From positions 1 through 64,000 of the forward strand of contig NZ_BBQM01000020.1 in NCBI RefSeq assembly GCF_000876015.1: a stretch of DNA of 64,000 bases, written 5' to 3'. The notes beneath the pieces are model-generated. The model was not told the DNA's origin. It did not search any database and was given only the letters and a program-made list of their open reading frames with translations. A program made the position numbers and the translations under genes. This document shows positions 1-7,485 of this stretch, piece by piece. Within the stretch, counting starts at the first letter, position 1, and every line of letters starts with the position of its first letter. Source of the DNA: Cupriavidus basilensis (lineage in GTDB: Bacteria > Pseudomonadota > Gammaproteobacteria > Burkholderiales > Burkholderiaceae).

Positions 1-18
1 TGATTCATTGATTCCGCG

Positions 19-492
19 CTAGATCGAACATCCTTCGTGAAACCTTCGCTTTGCCTCTAAGTACACCGCGTGCGCTTCTTCTGCGGTGTCAAAGGTGCCC
101 AAGTAGTACTTCTTGCCGTTGGCTGTTATCCCCGCTTGCCACTTGGCGTTTTTTTTGTGCCAACTGACCCCGAGAAGCTTTGCCTGATTCGTGGCTTTCG
201 CTCTGCGTTGGTTCTCTGCATTAAGTTTCGATGAGCCATCCCTCAGATTCTTGAGGCGGTTATCGGATGGGTTGCCGTTGATGTGGTCGATCAATGTTTC
301 TGGCCATGCTCCATATGCCAGGAACCAAACAAGCTGGTGCGCCTTTATCTCGCATCCGTCAATATGGATGGAGACATATCCACTTGACCTTCTATGCCCA
401 GCGGGGCGAGGCTTCCATGTGAAGACACCAGTCTCAGGTTCGTAGTCGAGAAGTTCGCGAACGCGATCGGCGGTAAGATCTTTCTTAGCCAT
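19..492 (-). CDS. HNH endonuclease with C-terminal AP2-like DNA-binding domain
   Basis: About 157 residues. An HNH core is visible in the first half (DHINGNPSDNRLKNLR, with the His and Asn ligands in the usual spacing). An AP2-type domain follows (LGVSWHKKNAKWQAGI, then KKYYLGTFDTAEEAHAVY). This two-domain form is typical of homing-type or phage-borne nucleases that bind DNA through AP2 and nick through HNH. The ATG at 492 is preferred over upstream in-frame starts because AAGGA lies 8 bases before it. Base composition is lower in GC than the downstream genes. Together with the tRNA fragment at 806-833, it suggests the gene belongs to an integrated element whose bulk lies left of the window. 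Confidence 0.85.
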   Translation of the reverse strand: MAKKDLTADRVRELLDYEPETGVFTWKPRPAGHRRSSGYVSIHIDGCEIKAHQLVWFLAYGAWPETLIDHINGNPSDNRLKNLRDGSSKLNAENQRRAKATNQAKLLGVSWHKKNAKWQAGITANGKKYYLGTFDTAEEAHAVYLEAKRRFHEGCSI

Positions 493-543
493 GATGCAGG
501 TCCTTTCTGCGGATTGGTTAGAGCGCATCGGGTGCTGGAACAT

Positions 544-805
544 CTGATGCGCTCGCCTATTGTAACCGCTTATATGTCAGAACGCTGAATATGCCGACAG
601 CGCCCGCGTCGCCGGTCAAGCCTGCGAACGTTCCTATGATGCGCTGACGCCCAGAGATTGATCTGTCCTATAGGGGAGATGCCTGCACAGTAAAATCAAG
701 CACTTAGGAGCGGTCAGCATGGAGTGCTATAGGGAGGCTAAACAGCGATATTCTTTTTAAAATCAATGGGATATGGTAGATTGCAGTACAGGTTAATAGC
801 CTATC
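544..805. other. Intergenic stretch between the HNH gene and a tRNA fragment
   Basis: No complete gene is visible. On the plus strand 566-661 reads as a short open stretch ending in QACERSYDALTPRD and a TGA. It has no start, so it could be the decayed end of a phage gene. The sequence from about 700 to 805 is A+T-rich compared with the window and has no recognisable tRNA 5' half, D-arm or anticodon arm. Confidence 0.4.
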
Positions 806-833
806 GGGGGTTCGAATCCCCCTCTCTCCGCCA
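806..833 (+). other. 3' end of a tRNA-Ser gene, probable attachment site
   Basis: A perfect T-arm (GGGGG, loop TTCGAAT, CCCCC) is followed by a 7-base acceptor strand TCTCTCC, discriminator G and encoded CCA at 831-833. The acceptor would pair with GGAGAGA, as in tRNA-Ser. No tRNA 5' part exists in the preceding 100 bases, so this is a fragment. Integrases commonly use tRNA 3' ends and leave such a copy at one end of the element. Confidence 0.75.
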
Positions 834-842
834 GGATCCCAT

Positions 843-870
843 AAGCCCTTGATTCTTCAAGGGCTTTTTT
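843..870 (+). terminator. Rho-independent terminator after the tRNA fragment
   Basis: A 10-base stem (AAGCCCTTGA / TCAAGGGCTT) with a four-base loop is followed by an unbroken T run to 870. It lies just downstream of the tRNA 3' end, as expected for a tRNA transcription terminator carried along with the att copy. Confidence 0.85.
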
Positions 871-894
871 CATGGCTTCTCCGCCAGGTACCCC

Positions 895-2526
895 TCACAG
901 GGGGACCTCTTTCCCTAATGGGAATGGACTGGGTTCATACTTCACAAGCCATCGCAAGCCGATCCCGTCCAGCCGCTTTGGCGCGGTACAGTGCTTGGTT
1001 GCCGCCTCGACCAACCCTTGCCACCGATCTAGCTTCGAGCCGGAGACGGAGGCAATCCCGACACTCGCGCTCACGCGCCCAAACGGACTGGTTTCGTGGC
1101 GGATATTCTGCTGCCGCAACCGCTCCAGGATACGTTGCGCGACCACCTGTGCCCCGGCGCCGTCGGTATTGGGCAAGATGACGCCTATCTCTTCTCCACC
1201 ATACCGCGCCACCAAATCGGACGGCCGTCGCACGCAATCCTCCAGCACTTTTGCAACCTTCTGCAAACAGGCGTCTCCGGCGAGATGGCCATGGGTGTCG
1301 TTAAACCTCTTGAAATAGTCGATGTCGATCATCAGCAATGCCAATGGTGTCCCGTCCCGATGTGCCCGCTTCGTTTCCGTGGCAAGCGTCTCGTCAAAGC
1401 ATCGCCGGTTCGCCAGACCGGTCAGTGCGTCTTTCATCGCCAGCAATTCCAGTTGCTGATTCGAACAGAGCAATTTTTCTTGCGTGACCAGCAATTCCCC
1501 TTCGACCTCGGTTCGCCGATTGATGTCCCGGATCAACAGCCAGCCGATAAGGCCGGTGAGTCTCAGCAGGCTGGACACCACGCCTATCGACAGCAGTGCG
1601 TTTAACTGCCACGCAGCCAATACTTCATGCCTGCCGAGTGCGACGGTAGTCACCAGTGGCAGCATGGCACTCTTGCGAAAGGCGTAGAGCCGCTCCACCC
1701 CGTCCAGAGTGGAGGTGTACGAAGCCGTACCGACCGATTGGTCGACAAGGTACTTGGCATAGATCGGGGACTGTAAAAAATTACGCCCCATGATGTCTTG
1801 CTCGCGAAATGGATAGCGAACCAGCATCGAACCATCCGTATAGGTCACCCCGATGGCGCCACCCCGTCCCACGTCGATCTGCCCGAACAGCCGCAGGAAG
1901 TTTTCCACGTCCAATGCCACGACCACTACCCCGGTAAATTTCCCGTGAGCTTCATTGAAACGCCGACTGACGGTGATGATCCATTTGTGGGTGGCGCGGC
2001 TGCGAATCGGTTTCCCGATGAATGGCTCCCGGGATGGATCGTCACGGTGATGAATGAAATAGGCGCGACCTTTACAGGAAACCCCAGACAGATCCGGCCG
2101 ATTCGAGAACATCAGGGCGCGGCCCTGGTCATCGCAGATGGCGACACCGTTTAGTTGTGGCATCTGGGGCCGCTGTCGGCCGACCAGTGCTTCCAGCCGC
2201 TGGATCTGGGCGGGGCCGCTGCCATCTATTTCCAGGCGATCGGCAAGCCCGAGCGAGAACATCGCGCTTTGCCGAACGATGTCTTCAGAGTAAGTCGCGA
2301 GCGCCTGGGTAAGGTTCAACCCGTGGATGCTCGCATTCTTCAGCGTCCGATCTCGGGATGCCACAACGTTCCAGATTGTCAGCAGCGCCAGGGAGCAGCC
2401 GCTAACGAGCTGCAAAAGTATGACGAGGTGGATGTCACGCTTCGATTTTCTCAAGAATGCAAACCCCCGTGGAATCTGGGGGGCTCGCCTTGCCGTCAAG
2501 GGGGAAATGGTATGAAGATTGACCAC
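895..2526 (-). CDS. Membrane-anchored diguanylate cyclase (GGDEF) with frameshifted C-terminus
   Basis: Makes cyclic di-GMP from two GTP. The 543-residue protein has a first membrane segment near residues 33-52, a periplasmic Cache/PDC-like sensor region, a second membrane segment near 305-330, and a GGDEF domain. The active-site motif reads GGEEI at about 443-447 instead of GGEEF. An RxxD inhibitory site (RPSD) sits at the right spacing before it. After LVEAA (about residue 509) the frame leaves the family consensus. The expected ending NQALYRAKAAGRDRL lies one base out of frame and would stop at 935-937, so a one-base deletion near 1000-1003 is likely. The start is a GTG with only a weak ribosome site. 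Confidence 0.85.
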   Translation of the reverse strand: MVNLHTISPLTARRAPQIPRGFAFLRKSKRDIHLVILLQLVSGCSLALLTIWNVVASRDRTLKNASIHGLNLTQALATYSEDIVRQSAMFSLGLADRLEIDGSGPAQIQRLEALVGRQRPQMPQLNGVAICDDQGRALMFSNRPDLSGVSCKGRAYFIHHRDDPSREPFIGKPIRSRATHKWIITVSRRFNEAHGKFTGVVVVALDVENFLRLFGQIDVGRGGAIGVTYTDGSMLVRYPFREQDIMGRNFLQSPIYAKYLVDQSVGTASYTSTLDGVERLYAFRKSAMLPLVTTVALGRHEVLAAWQLNALLSIGVVSSLLRLTGLIGWLLIRDINRRTEVEGELLVTQEKLLCSNQQLELLAMKDALTGLANRRCFDETLATETKRAHRDGTPLALLMIDIDYFKRFNDTHGHLAGDACLQKVAKVLEDCVRRPSDLVARYGGEEIGVILPNTDGAGAQVVAQRILERLRQQNIRHETSPFGRVSASVGIASVSGSKLDRWQGLVEAATKHCTAPKRLDGIGLRWLVKYEPSPFPLGKEVPL

Positions 2527-2577
2527 CCTGAATACGGAATAGCATATGGCAATAACAGGTTCTTACGCAGACGTGTC

Positions 2578-2606
2578 ATTATACGTCTATTGATATGCAG
2601 GAAAAA
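2578..2606 (-). promoter_or_regulatory. Probable sigma-70 promoter of the diguanylate cyclase gene
   Basis: On the minus strand a perfect -10 TATAAT (2578-2583) lies 17 bases downstream of a weak -35 (TTTTTC, 2601-2606). It is about 50 bases upstream of the GTG start. Confidence 0.55.
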
Positions 2607-2931
2607 GGCGGATAGCGGTCAAGATCGTACCTGTTGCAAGGATTCATCACCTGTGAATGCATCGCAGATGCGCAAGATCCGGGAAGTCACCTATGTCCTT
2701 AATTGAGGTGGGATGAGATTTTCCAGGATTTGGCAGGGCACATACTCCGAAAAAGGAGGGGGTAAGAGTCTAGTGTAAATTGAGTGCTGGAGATCTGGTG
2801 AGGCACGTTAACCAGAGGGGAAGGGGTTCATATTCGTGAATCAAGAGCGTGCGGCGACGAAAAATCAATTTTGCGGCCTAATTTCATGCCGCGGCTATTC
2901 AGGGTTCACGGAATTTTGATGGCTGATCGCG
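2607..2931. other. Gene-free interval before the acetyltransferase
   Basis: No open frame here has coding character and no strong hairpin was seen. Composition is lower in GC than most of the window, which fits a patchwork region next to the element boundary. Confidence 0.5.
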
Positions 2932-3465
2932 TTATTCTTCAATAGACCACTCTTTGCGAAGCATAGCGTACTGCATGGTGTTCTCGTAGATGGGTACGCC
3001 GTGACTGTCGTTCTTGAAGGACACAAATTCCTTGAAAATTCCATCCTGTCGCATACCAAGTTTTTCGCAAAGTCGCCGGGATGGCGCGTTGGTGTCTTCC
3101 ACATATGCATAAAGGCGACGTGCAGCGCTTTCTGAAAAAAGACTGGCTATCAGGGCCTTTGCCGCCTCATACGCATAGCCCATTCCGCCGAATTCAGGGT
3201 TGAAATTCCAGCCGACCGAGAAGGTATCTTGTTCCTGCACTGCAAAAAGATCCCCGATAAGTCTGCCTGATCTCCGCAGGCATACCGCAATATACTCATC
3301 ACTTTCACTTCGCTTTTTAGCCTCGCCTTCGGCCTCGGCCATGTCTTTCAGGGCAAGCGAGAGAAAGCAATTGGAGGCCGGCTTGTGCAAATATTCGAAG
3401 AGGTCCGCGGCATCCTCCTGAACGAAACGCCTCAGAATGAGCCGGTCAGTTTCAATTGTTTTCAT
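2932..3465 (-). CDS. GNAT family N-acetyltransferase, RimJ/RimL type
   Basis: A 177-residue acetyl-CoA-dependent acetyltransferase. The N-terminus (ETDRLILRRFVQEDAADL) is the classic opening of the RimJ/RimL and Acetyltransf_3 subgroup. The acetyl-CoA loop region reads NPEFGGMGYAYEAAKAL, and the C-terminal half contains NAPSRRLCEKLGMRQDG, the usual substrate-side helix. The substrate (ribosomal protein N-terminus, amino acid or drug) cannot be told from sequence. It stands alone, with lower GC than its neighbours, so recent acquisition is possible. The ATG at 3465 is the first in frame with the domain, and no clear ribosome site precedes it. Confidence 0.85.
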   Translation of the reverse strand: MKTIETDRLILRRFVQEDAADLFEYLHKPASNCFLSLALKDMAEAEGEAKKRSESDEYIAVCLRRSGRLIGDLFAVQEQDTFSVGWNFNPEFGGMGYAYEAAKALIASLFSESAARRLYAYVEDTNAPSRRLCEKLGMRQDGIFKEFVSFKNDSHGVPIYENTMQYAMLRKEWSIEE

Positions 3466-3611
3466 GGTAACGCGAATTGCATTATTCGAATTTCGATTTT
3501 ATATGGGTGAATTTCATTCTTGAGTTCGCTGCGTGGAGTATAGCCATTTTAAGAATTTCATCAACGATGTCCTTGCGTCCATAAGGGGCGGCGTCGGAAA
3601 CCTGTTTGATT

Positions 3612-3627
3612 TTCAGGCTGGCGTCAG
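3612..3627 (+). promoter_or_regulatory. Predicted response-regulator box upstream of cytochrome b561
   Basis: TTCAG-GCTGGC-GTCAG, a direct repeat of TCAG with an 11-base period, as bound by tandem OmpR-family regulators. An 18-base identical sequence (3610-3627) recurs at 6332-6349, and a third copy of the pattern lies at 6303-6318. It is placed 51 bases before the b561 start. Confidence 0.6.
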
Positions 3628-3677
3628 CTTGGCCGGGTCTACTAGGCGACATGGTTATCGTCATGGAAAGACATCCG

Positions 3678-4193
3678 ATGGAACACAAGGTCCAGCACTA
3701 CTCAAGATTCATGATCGTTCTGCACTGGCTTACCGCGCTCTGCGTGGGGATCGCATGGTTGCTCAGCGAGGGTGGGCCGGCGGTCGTGCGCAATCCGCCG
3801 ACGTGGCATTTCATGTTCGGACTGGCCGTGCTGCTGCTGGTAGTGCCGCGTATCGGCGCGCGGCTGGCTGGTGGCGCGCCTCCGCTCGACGCGGGTAGCC
3901 CGCCGTTGCTGCAGCTTGCCGCCAAGGTCGGTCATGGGGTGCTTTATCTGTTCCTGATCGCCATGCCGTTGACGGGCTGGTACGCCGCCTCGGCGCTGGG
4001 TATCCCGGTCACGGTGTTCGGGGTGGCCTTGCCGGCGCTGACGGATCCGGTCCAGCCACCGCCGGGCTTCGTTGCTGAACTCCACAGCACGGGCGGTTCC
4101 GTGTTTCTGGTCATCGCGGGCCTGCACGGACTCATGGCGCTGTATCACCATTTCGTACTGAAGGACGACACGCTGCGGCGCATGACACTCTGA
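3678..4193 (+). CDS. Cytochrome b561 family membrane protein
   Basis: A four-helix di-haem b-type cytochrome of the inner membrane that passes electrons between quinol and periplasmic partners. The 171-residue form starts at 3678, where GGAAAG lies 7 bases upstream; longer in-frame starts lack this. Helix histidines expected as haem ligands are visible in VLHWLTA, TWHFMFGL, KVGHGVLYLFLIAMPLTGW and AGLHGLMALYHHF. Bacterial b561 proteins often serve superoxide or redox stress roles. The upstream TTCAG-N6-GTCAG box suggests control by the two-component system encoded convergently next door. The stop codon faces the end of the kinase gene 57 bases away. Confidence 0.9.
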   Translation: MEHKVQHYSRFMIVLHWLTALCVGIAWLLSEGGPAVVRNPPTWHFMFGLAVLLLVVPRIGARLAGGAPPLDAGSPPLLQLAAKVGHGVLYLFLIAMPLTGWYAASALGIPVTVFGVALPALTDPVQPPPGFVAELHSTGGSVFLVIAGLHGLMALYHHFVLKDDTLRRMTL

Positions 4194-4250
4194 TCCGGCT
4201 GCGTTGCGCTGTCGATGCCTGCCGCCGGCCGTGGCTGGCGGCTGCGGAAA

Positions 4251-5600
4251 TCATGGCATCGAAGGTGGTTCGTCCGGCCATGCGATGATGGCCTCGAAGC
4301 CATCGCTTCTTCCGCTCGCGGGCGAGCGAAGCGTCAGGCTTCCGCCGGTCTGGTCCATGATGGCGCGAACGATGGACAGGCCCAGGCCGGTTCCCGCGGC
4401 CGACGTGACGCCGCGCCTGAAGGGCTCGGTGATCCGCGGCAGCATTTCGGTCGGGACCACCGGCCCCCGATTGACCACGCGAACCTGCTGGCCCGGTCCG
4501 GCGATCACGTCGACCGGGCCGTCCGCTGCGCCGTGGAGCAGGGCATTCTGGATCAGGTTGCGCACGGCGATGGCAAAGGCGTCGAGATTGATCCGGCGCG
4601 TCAGGACCAGTCCATCGCAGACCTGCAGCGTCACCCGGGCTGGCGTGCCGGAGGTCGGCTGGAAGTCCCGCACCACCAGGCGCAGCGCGGGAAGGAGGTC
4701 GGACGCCGTTTGCGCCTGGGCGAAGCCCGCGTCGAGCCGGGCGAGCTGCAGCAGCTTTTCGGACAGGCGCGACAGATGCCGCAGGGAAAGCTCGACCTCC
4801 TTCAGGCGCTGGCCCGCTGGCTGATCACCAAGCTCGACGGCCAGCAGCTGCGTTTGCGCCAGGGCGCCGGCGATCGGGGTTCGCAGCTCATGCGCGCTGC
4901 TGGCCGCGAAGGCGCGTTCCGCGTCCAGCGCCGCGCTCAGGCGCTTGAGCAGGCTGGCCACCGCGTCGGCGATGGGCGCGAGTTCGGCGGGTTGTCCTTC
5001 TGTCGCCAGGGGAGACAGATTGTGGCTGCTCCGTTCGGAGATGTCGCGCGCCAGGCGCCCGACGGGCCGCATCGCGCGCTGGATCGCGATCCAGATGCCG
5101 GCGGCGGCCAGCGGTATCAGGCCGAGGAGCGGCCACAGTACCGCGTCGAGCGCCGCTCTGAGGGCCGCACGGCGATACCCCGTGTGCTCGACCAGGACGA
5201 TCGAGAATCCGGAGCGGGGGTCCCGCTTCGAGAAAAGGCGCTTGCCGCCGAGTTCCGAAAACCCCGCCGCAACGGGCGCTGGCGGCAGGCTTTCCGGTGC
5301 GTCGTCCGTGCGCAGTACCACACGGCCGCGCGGGTCGATCAGGTAGTAGGTGAAGTAGGCCGTCCCCTGGTCGGGGTCGGCGCCCCGCACGCGATCCTGG
5401 CCATGCTCGTCCCCCTCCTGGATTTCATGCACGGCGAGCGGCAGCAGGCGCAAGGCGCCTTGCCGCAGCGATTGATCGAACGCTTCGTTGATCTGCGCGG
5501 ACATGACCATGCCGGCGATGCTCGCAGCGCCGATCCAGAGCAGGGCCATGCTTGCCGAGACACCCGCGGCGAGCCGCCAGGCAATCGAAGGGCGCGCCAT
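4251..5600 (-). CDS. Sensor histidine kinase, QseC/TctE-like
   Basis: A 449-residue membrane kinase that phosphorylates the regulator encoded upstream. Membrane segments lie near residues 14-34 and 155-174 around a periplasmic sensor of about 120 residues. A HAMP region follows, then the H-box SSAHELRTPIAG with His237, the N-box NLIQNALLHG, and the G-box GTGLGLSIVRAIMDQTGG. The ATG at 5600 is two bases after the regulator stop, so the pair is co-translated. An open frame continues upstream inside the regulator gene but is out of family. The sensed signal is not evident; related kinases respond to metals, tricarboxylates or polymyxin-like stress. Confidence 0.92.
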   Translation of the reverse strand: MARPSIAWRLAAGVSASMALLWIGAASIAGMVMSAQINEAFDQSLRQGALRLLPLAVHEIQEGDEHGQDRVRGADPDQGTAYFTYYLIDPRGRVVLRTDDAPESLPPAPVAAGFSELGGKRLFSKRDPRSGFSIVLVEHTGYRRAALRAALDAVLWPLLGLIPLAAAGIWIAIQRAMRPVGRLARDISERSSHNLSPLATEGQPAELAPIADAVASLLKRLSAALDAERAFAASSAHELRTPIAGALAQTQLLAVELGDQPAGQRLKEVELSLRHLSRLSEKLLQLARLDAGFAQAQTASDLLPALRLVVRDFQPTSGTPARVTLQVCDGLVLTRRINLDAFAIAVRNLIQNALLHGAADGPVDVIAGPGQQVRVVNRGPVVPTEMLPRITEPFRRGVTSAAGTGLGLSIVRAIMDQTGGSLTLRSPASGRSDGFEAIIAWPDEPPSMP

Positions 5601-5602
5601 GT

Positions 5603-6259
5603 TCAGCCTTCCACCTGGTAGCCCAGTCCCCGGACGGTGTTCACGAAGTCCTTGCCGAGCTTCCTGCGCAGGCGGCTGACATAGACCTCGACCGCATTGC
5701 TTTCGATTTCCGCGCCGAATTCGTACAGCGAATCCTCGATCTCGCCCTTGGTGACGATCGCGCCGCGATGGCGGACGAGCCGCTCCAGGACCGCCCACTC
5801 CCGCGCGGTGAGCCCCGCGTCCTTGCCGTTCACCATTGCCCGCTTGCGGGCCAGGTCGATGGAGACCGGGCCGATGTCCCGCACCGGGTTGGGGTCGCCC
5901 GTGTAGCGGCGCGCCACGGCGGATATGCGCGCGTTCATTTCACTCAGATCGAACGGTTTGACCAGATAGTCGTCCGCGCCCGCGTTCAGCCCTTCGATCC
6001 GCACGGCGATCTGATCCTGCGCCGTGGCGATGATGACGGGAACCGGGTTGCGCGCGGCGCGCAGTTCGCGCAGCAGCGCCAGGCCGCAGCCGTCGGGCAG
6101 GCCGAGATCGAGGAGAACCAGTTCATAGGCGACGGTAGCCAGGGCCGACCGCGCCTCGTCGATGGTCCGCAGCCAGTCGACGCTGTGGCCGTTCAGTGCG
6201 ATGTGGTCCCGCACGGCCGCGCCCAGCACCGGGTCGTCTTCGATCAGCAATGTCCGCAT
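5603..6259 (-). CDS. OmpR-family response regulator, QseB/TctD-like
   Basis: 218 residues with a receiver domain (acidic pair EDD at the start, phosphoacceptor Asp51 in LLDLGLPDG, Lys in VKPF) and a C-terminal winged helix ending in EVYVSRLRRKLG and TVRGLGYQV. GGAGGAG lies 4 bases upstream of the ATG at 6259, so the start is secure. It is the first gene of the regulator-kinase operon. A TTCAG-N6-GTCAG box pointing toward this gene lies at 6303-6318, which suggests autoregulation. The same box precedes cytochrome b561 and, in the opposite direction, the VIT gene. Confidence 0.94.
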   Translation of the reverse strand: MRTLLIEDDPVLGAAVRDHIALNGHSVDWLRTIDEARSALATVAYELVLLDLGLPDGCGLALLRELRAARNPVPVIIATAQDQIAVRIEGLNAGADDYLVKPFDLSEMNARISAVARRYTGDPNPVRDIGPVSIDLARKRAMVNGKDAGLTAREWAVLERLVRHRGAIVTKGEIEDSLYEFGAEIESNAVEVYVSRLRRKLGKDFVNTVRGLGYQVEG

Positions 6260-6302
6260 GAATCTCCTCCAGGAAGCCGACGCCCGAGCATGCCACGCCA
6301 GC

Positions 6303-6318
6303 CTGACGGGTGGCTGAA
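6303..6318 (-). promoter_or_regulatory. Predicted response-regulator box of the regulator-kinase operon
   Basis: Read on the minus strand, TTCAG-CCACCC-GTCAG, the same 5-6-5 pattern as at 3612-3627 and 6334-6349 but with a different spacer. This argues for a binding site rather than a simple duplication. It is 44 bases upstream of the regulator start. Confidence 0.6.
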
Positions 6319-6333
6319 CAACCGGCGGACCTT

Positions 6334-6349
6334 TTCAGGCTGGCGTCAG
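6334..6349 (+). promoter_or_regulatory. Predicted response-regulator box facing the VIT gene
   Basis: TTCAG-GCTGGC-GTCAG, identical over 18 bases (6332-6349) with the b561 promoter box. It lies 15 bases from the divergent copy at 6303-6318. The box points to the plus strand, so transcription would begin near 6370-6380 and run toward the VIT gene. Confidence 0.6.
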
Positions 6350-6558
6350 GTCTAGGTTGTCCAATGGCACGGGTGCTGTCATGGTAGCAACGCTTGATGC
6401 CAATATTCGGGATGCCGGCGCGGAAAAAGCCAAAAGGCTGGCCCGCGCGGCGTCATCTTCAAGAGAAAATGGATCGCCCGTGTCGGCCGGACGGGATCCC
6501 GCCATGCTCTGCGCGAGAGAGCGGGTGCTGAAACAAATACCGGAATCGGGGGAGTTGG
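6350..6558 (+). other. Long leader between the box and the VIT gene
   Basis: About 190 bases would be untranslated leader if transcription starts just after the box. It contains an interrupted hairpin near 6498-6525 (CCCGC and CTCT arms pairing with AGAG and GCGGG). I do not recognise a known riboswitch. No convincing short gene is present. Confidence 0.35.
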
Positions 6559-7254
6559 ATGCGTCGCACACATACGGAAAGACATCTGATCGCGCGCGTT
6601 GGTTGGCTGCGAGCCGCCGTGCTCGGCGCCAATGACGGGATCATCTCGACGGCGAGCCTGATCCTGGGCGTGGCCTCGGCAGCGGGTTCGCAAGGCAATG
6701 TCCTGCTGACGGGCGTGGCCGGTCTGGTCGCCGGCGCCATGTCGATGGCGGCGGGGGAATATGTCTCGGTCAGTTCGCAGTCCGATACCGAGGAAGCCGA
6801 TCTCGCGCGGGAAAAATACGAACTCGCGAAGGATGTGGAGTTCGAGGAAAAGGAACTGGCGCATATCTATGTCTCCCGCGGCGTCGAGGCCGGACTTGCG
6901 CGCCAGGTGGCCCAGCAGTTGATGGCCAAGGATGCCCTGGGTGCCCATGCCAAGGATGAACTCGGCATTTCGGAGATCACCACGGCGCGCCCCGTGCAAG
7001 CCGCGCTGGCGTCGGCGGCGAGCTTCTCGGTCGGGGCGGCCGCTCCGCTCGCGCTCGTCGTGGCTTCGCCATCGAACTGGTTGTTGCCGGTGGTATCCGC
7101 TGGGTCCCTGGCGTTCCTGGGGCTGCTTGGCGTGGCCAGCGCCAAGGCCGGCGGCTCCGGCATCCTGAAGCCGACGATCCGCGTGGTGTTCTGGGGCGCG
7201 CTCGCAATGGCCGTGACTGCCGGGATCGGCGCCGCTTTCGGCGCGGCGGTCTGA
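6559..7254 (+). CDS. VIT1/CCC1 family divalent metal transporter
   Basis: A 231-residue inner-membrane protein of the VIT family, which moves Fe(II) or Mn(II) out of the cytosol. Characteristic features are the first-helix motif AAVLGANDGIISTASLILG, the second-helix motif GAMSMAAGEYVSVSSQ, and an acidic cytosolic metal-binding loop (EEADLAREKYEL...EFEEKELAHIY). Three C-terminal helices follow. There is no N-terminal ferritin-like domain, so it is the short form rather than MbfA. The ATG at 6559 follows GGGGGAG. Control by the adjacent two-component system is likely from the upstream box, which would link metal export with the b561 redox protein. Confidence 0.9.
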   Translation: MRRTHTERHLIARVGWLRAAVLGANDGIISTASLILGVASAAGSQGNVLLTGVAGLVAGAMSMAAGEYVSVSSQSDTEEADLAREKYELAKDVEFEEKELAHIYVSRGVEAGLARQVAQQLMAKDALGAHAKDELGISEITTARPVQAALASAASFSVGAAAPLALVVASPSNWLLPVVSAGSLAFLGLLGVASAKAGGSGILKPTIRVVFWGALAMAVTAGIGAAFGAAV

Positions 7255-7354
7255 AACGCTCCGGCGTGTGCGGCATGGATCGTTCCGGGGCCGCAGTACC
7301 ATGCCGGCGACGCAGCGCATGTGCTCGATCCGGTCCCGCGGAATCCGCGTGCGC

Positions 7355-7395
7355 AAAAAAGAAAAGCCCCGCGGAAACAAATTCCGCGAGGCTTT
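7355..7395 (-). terminator. Terminator of the phosphoesterase operon
   Basis: An imperfect 14-base stem (7363-7376 with 7382-7395, one mismatch) and a loop of five. On the minus strand it is followed by a T-rich tract ending at 7355. It sits between the convergent VIT and phosphodiesterase genes and best serves the minus strand. Confidence 0.75.
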
Positions 7396-7485
7396 CATCT
7401 TCCATCCTTCCATTGCGCCTGCCGGACCCGGGCCCAGCCAAGCGGGCCCGGAAATACCGACCCGCTCAAGCGCGCCGGATCCCGC

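Noticed and set aside
3482..3688. A 68-codon minus-strand frame with a natural-looking helix (RKDIVDEILKMAILH)
   Set aside because: It overlaps the b561 promoter box and start, has no ribosome site and stops after one helix. At most a decayed fragment.
4215..6355. Long plus-strand frames opposite the kinase and regulator
   Set aside because: Rich in Arg, Gln and Asp with no domain. The minus strand has clear H-box, N-box and receiver motifs.
6357..6635. 92-codon plus-strand frame in the VIT leader
   Set aside because: TTG start without a ribosome site, and it runs out of frame into the VIT gene.
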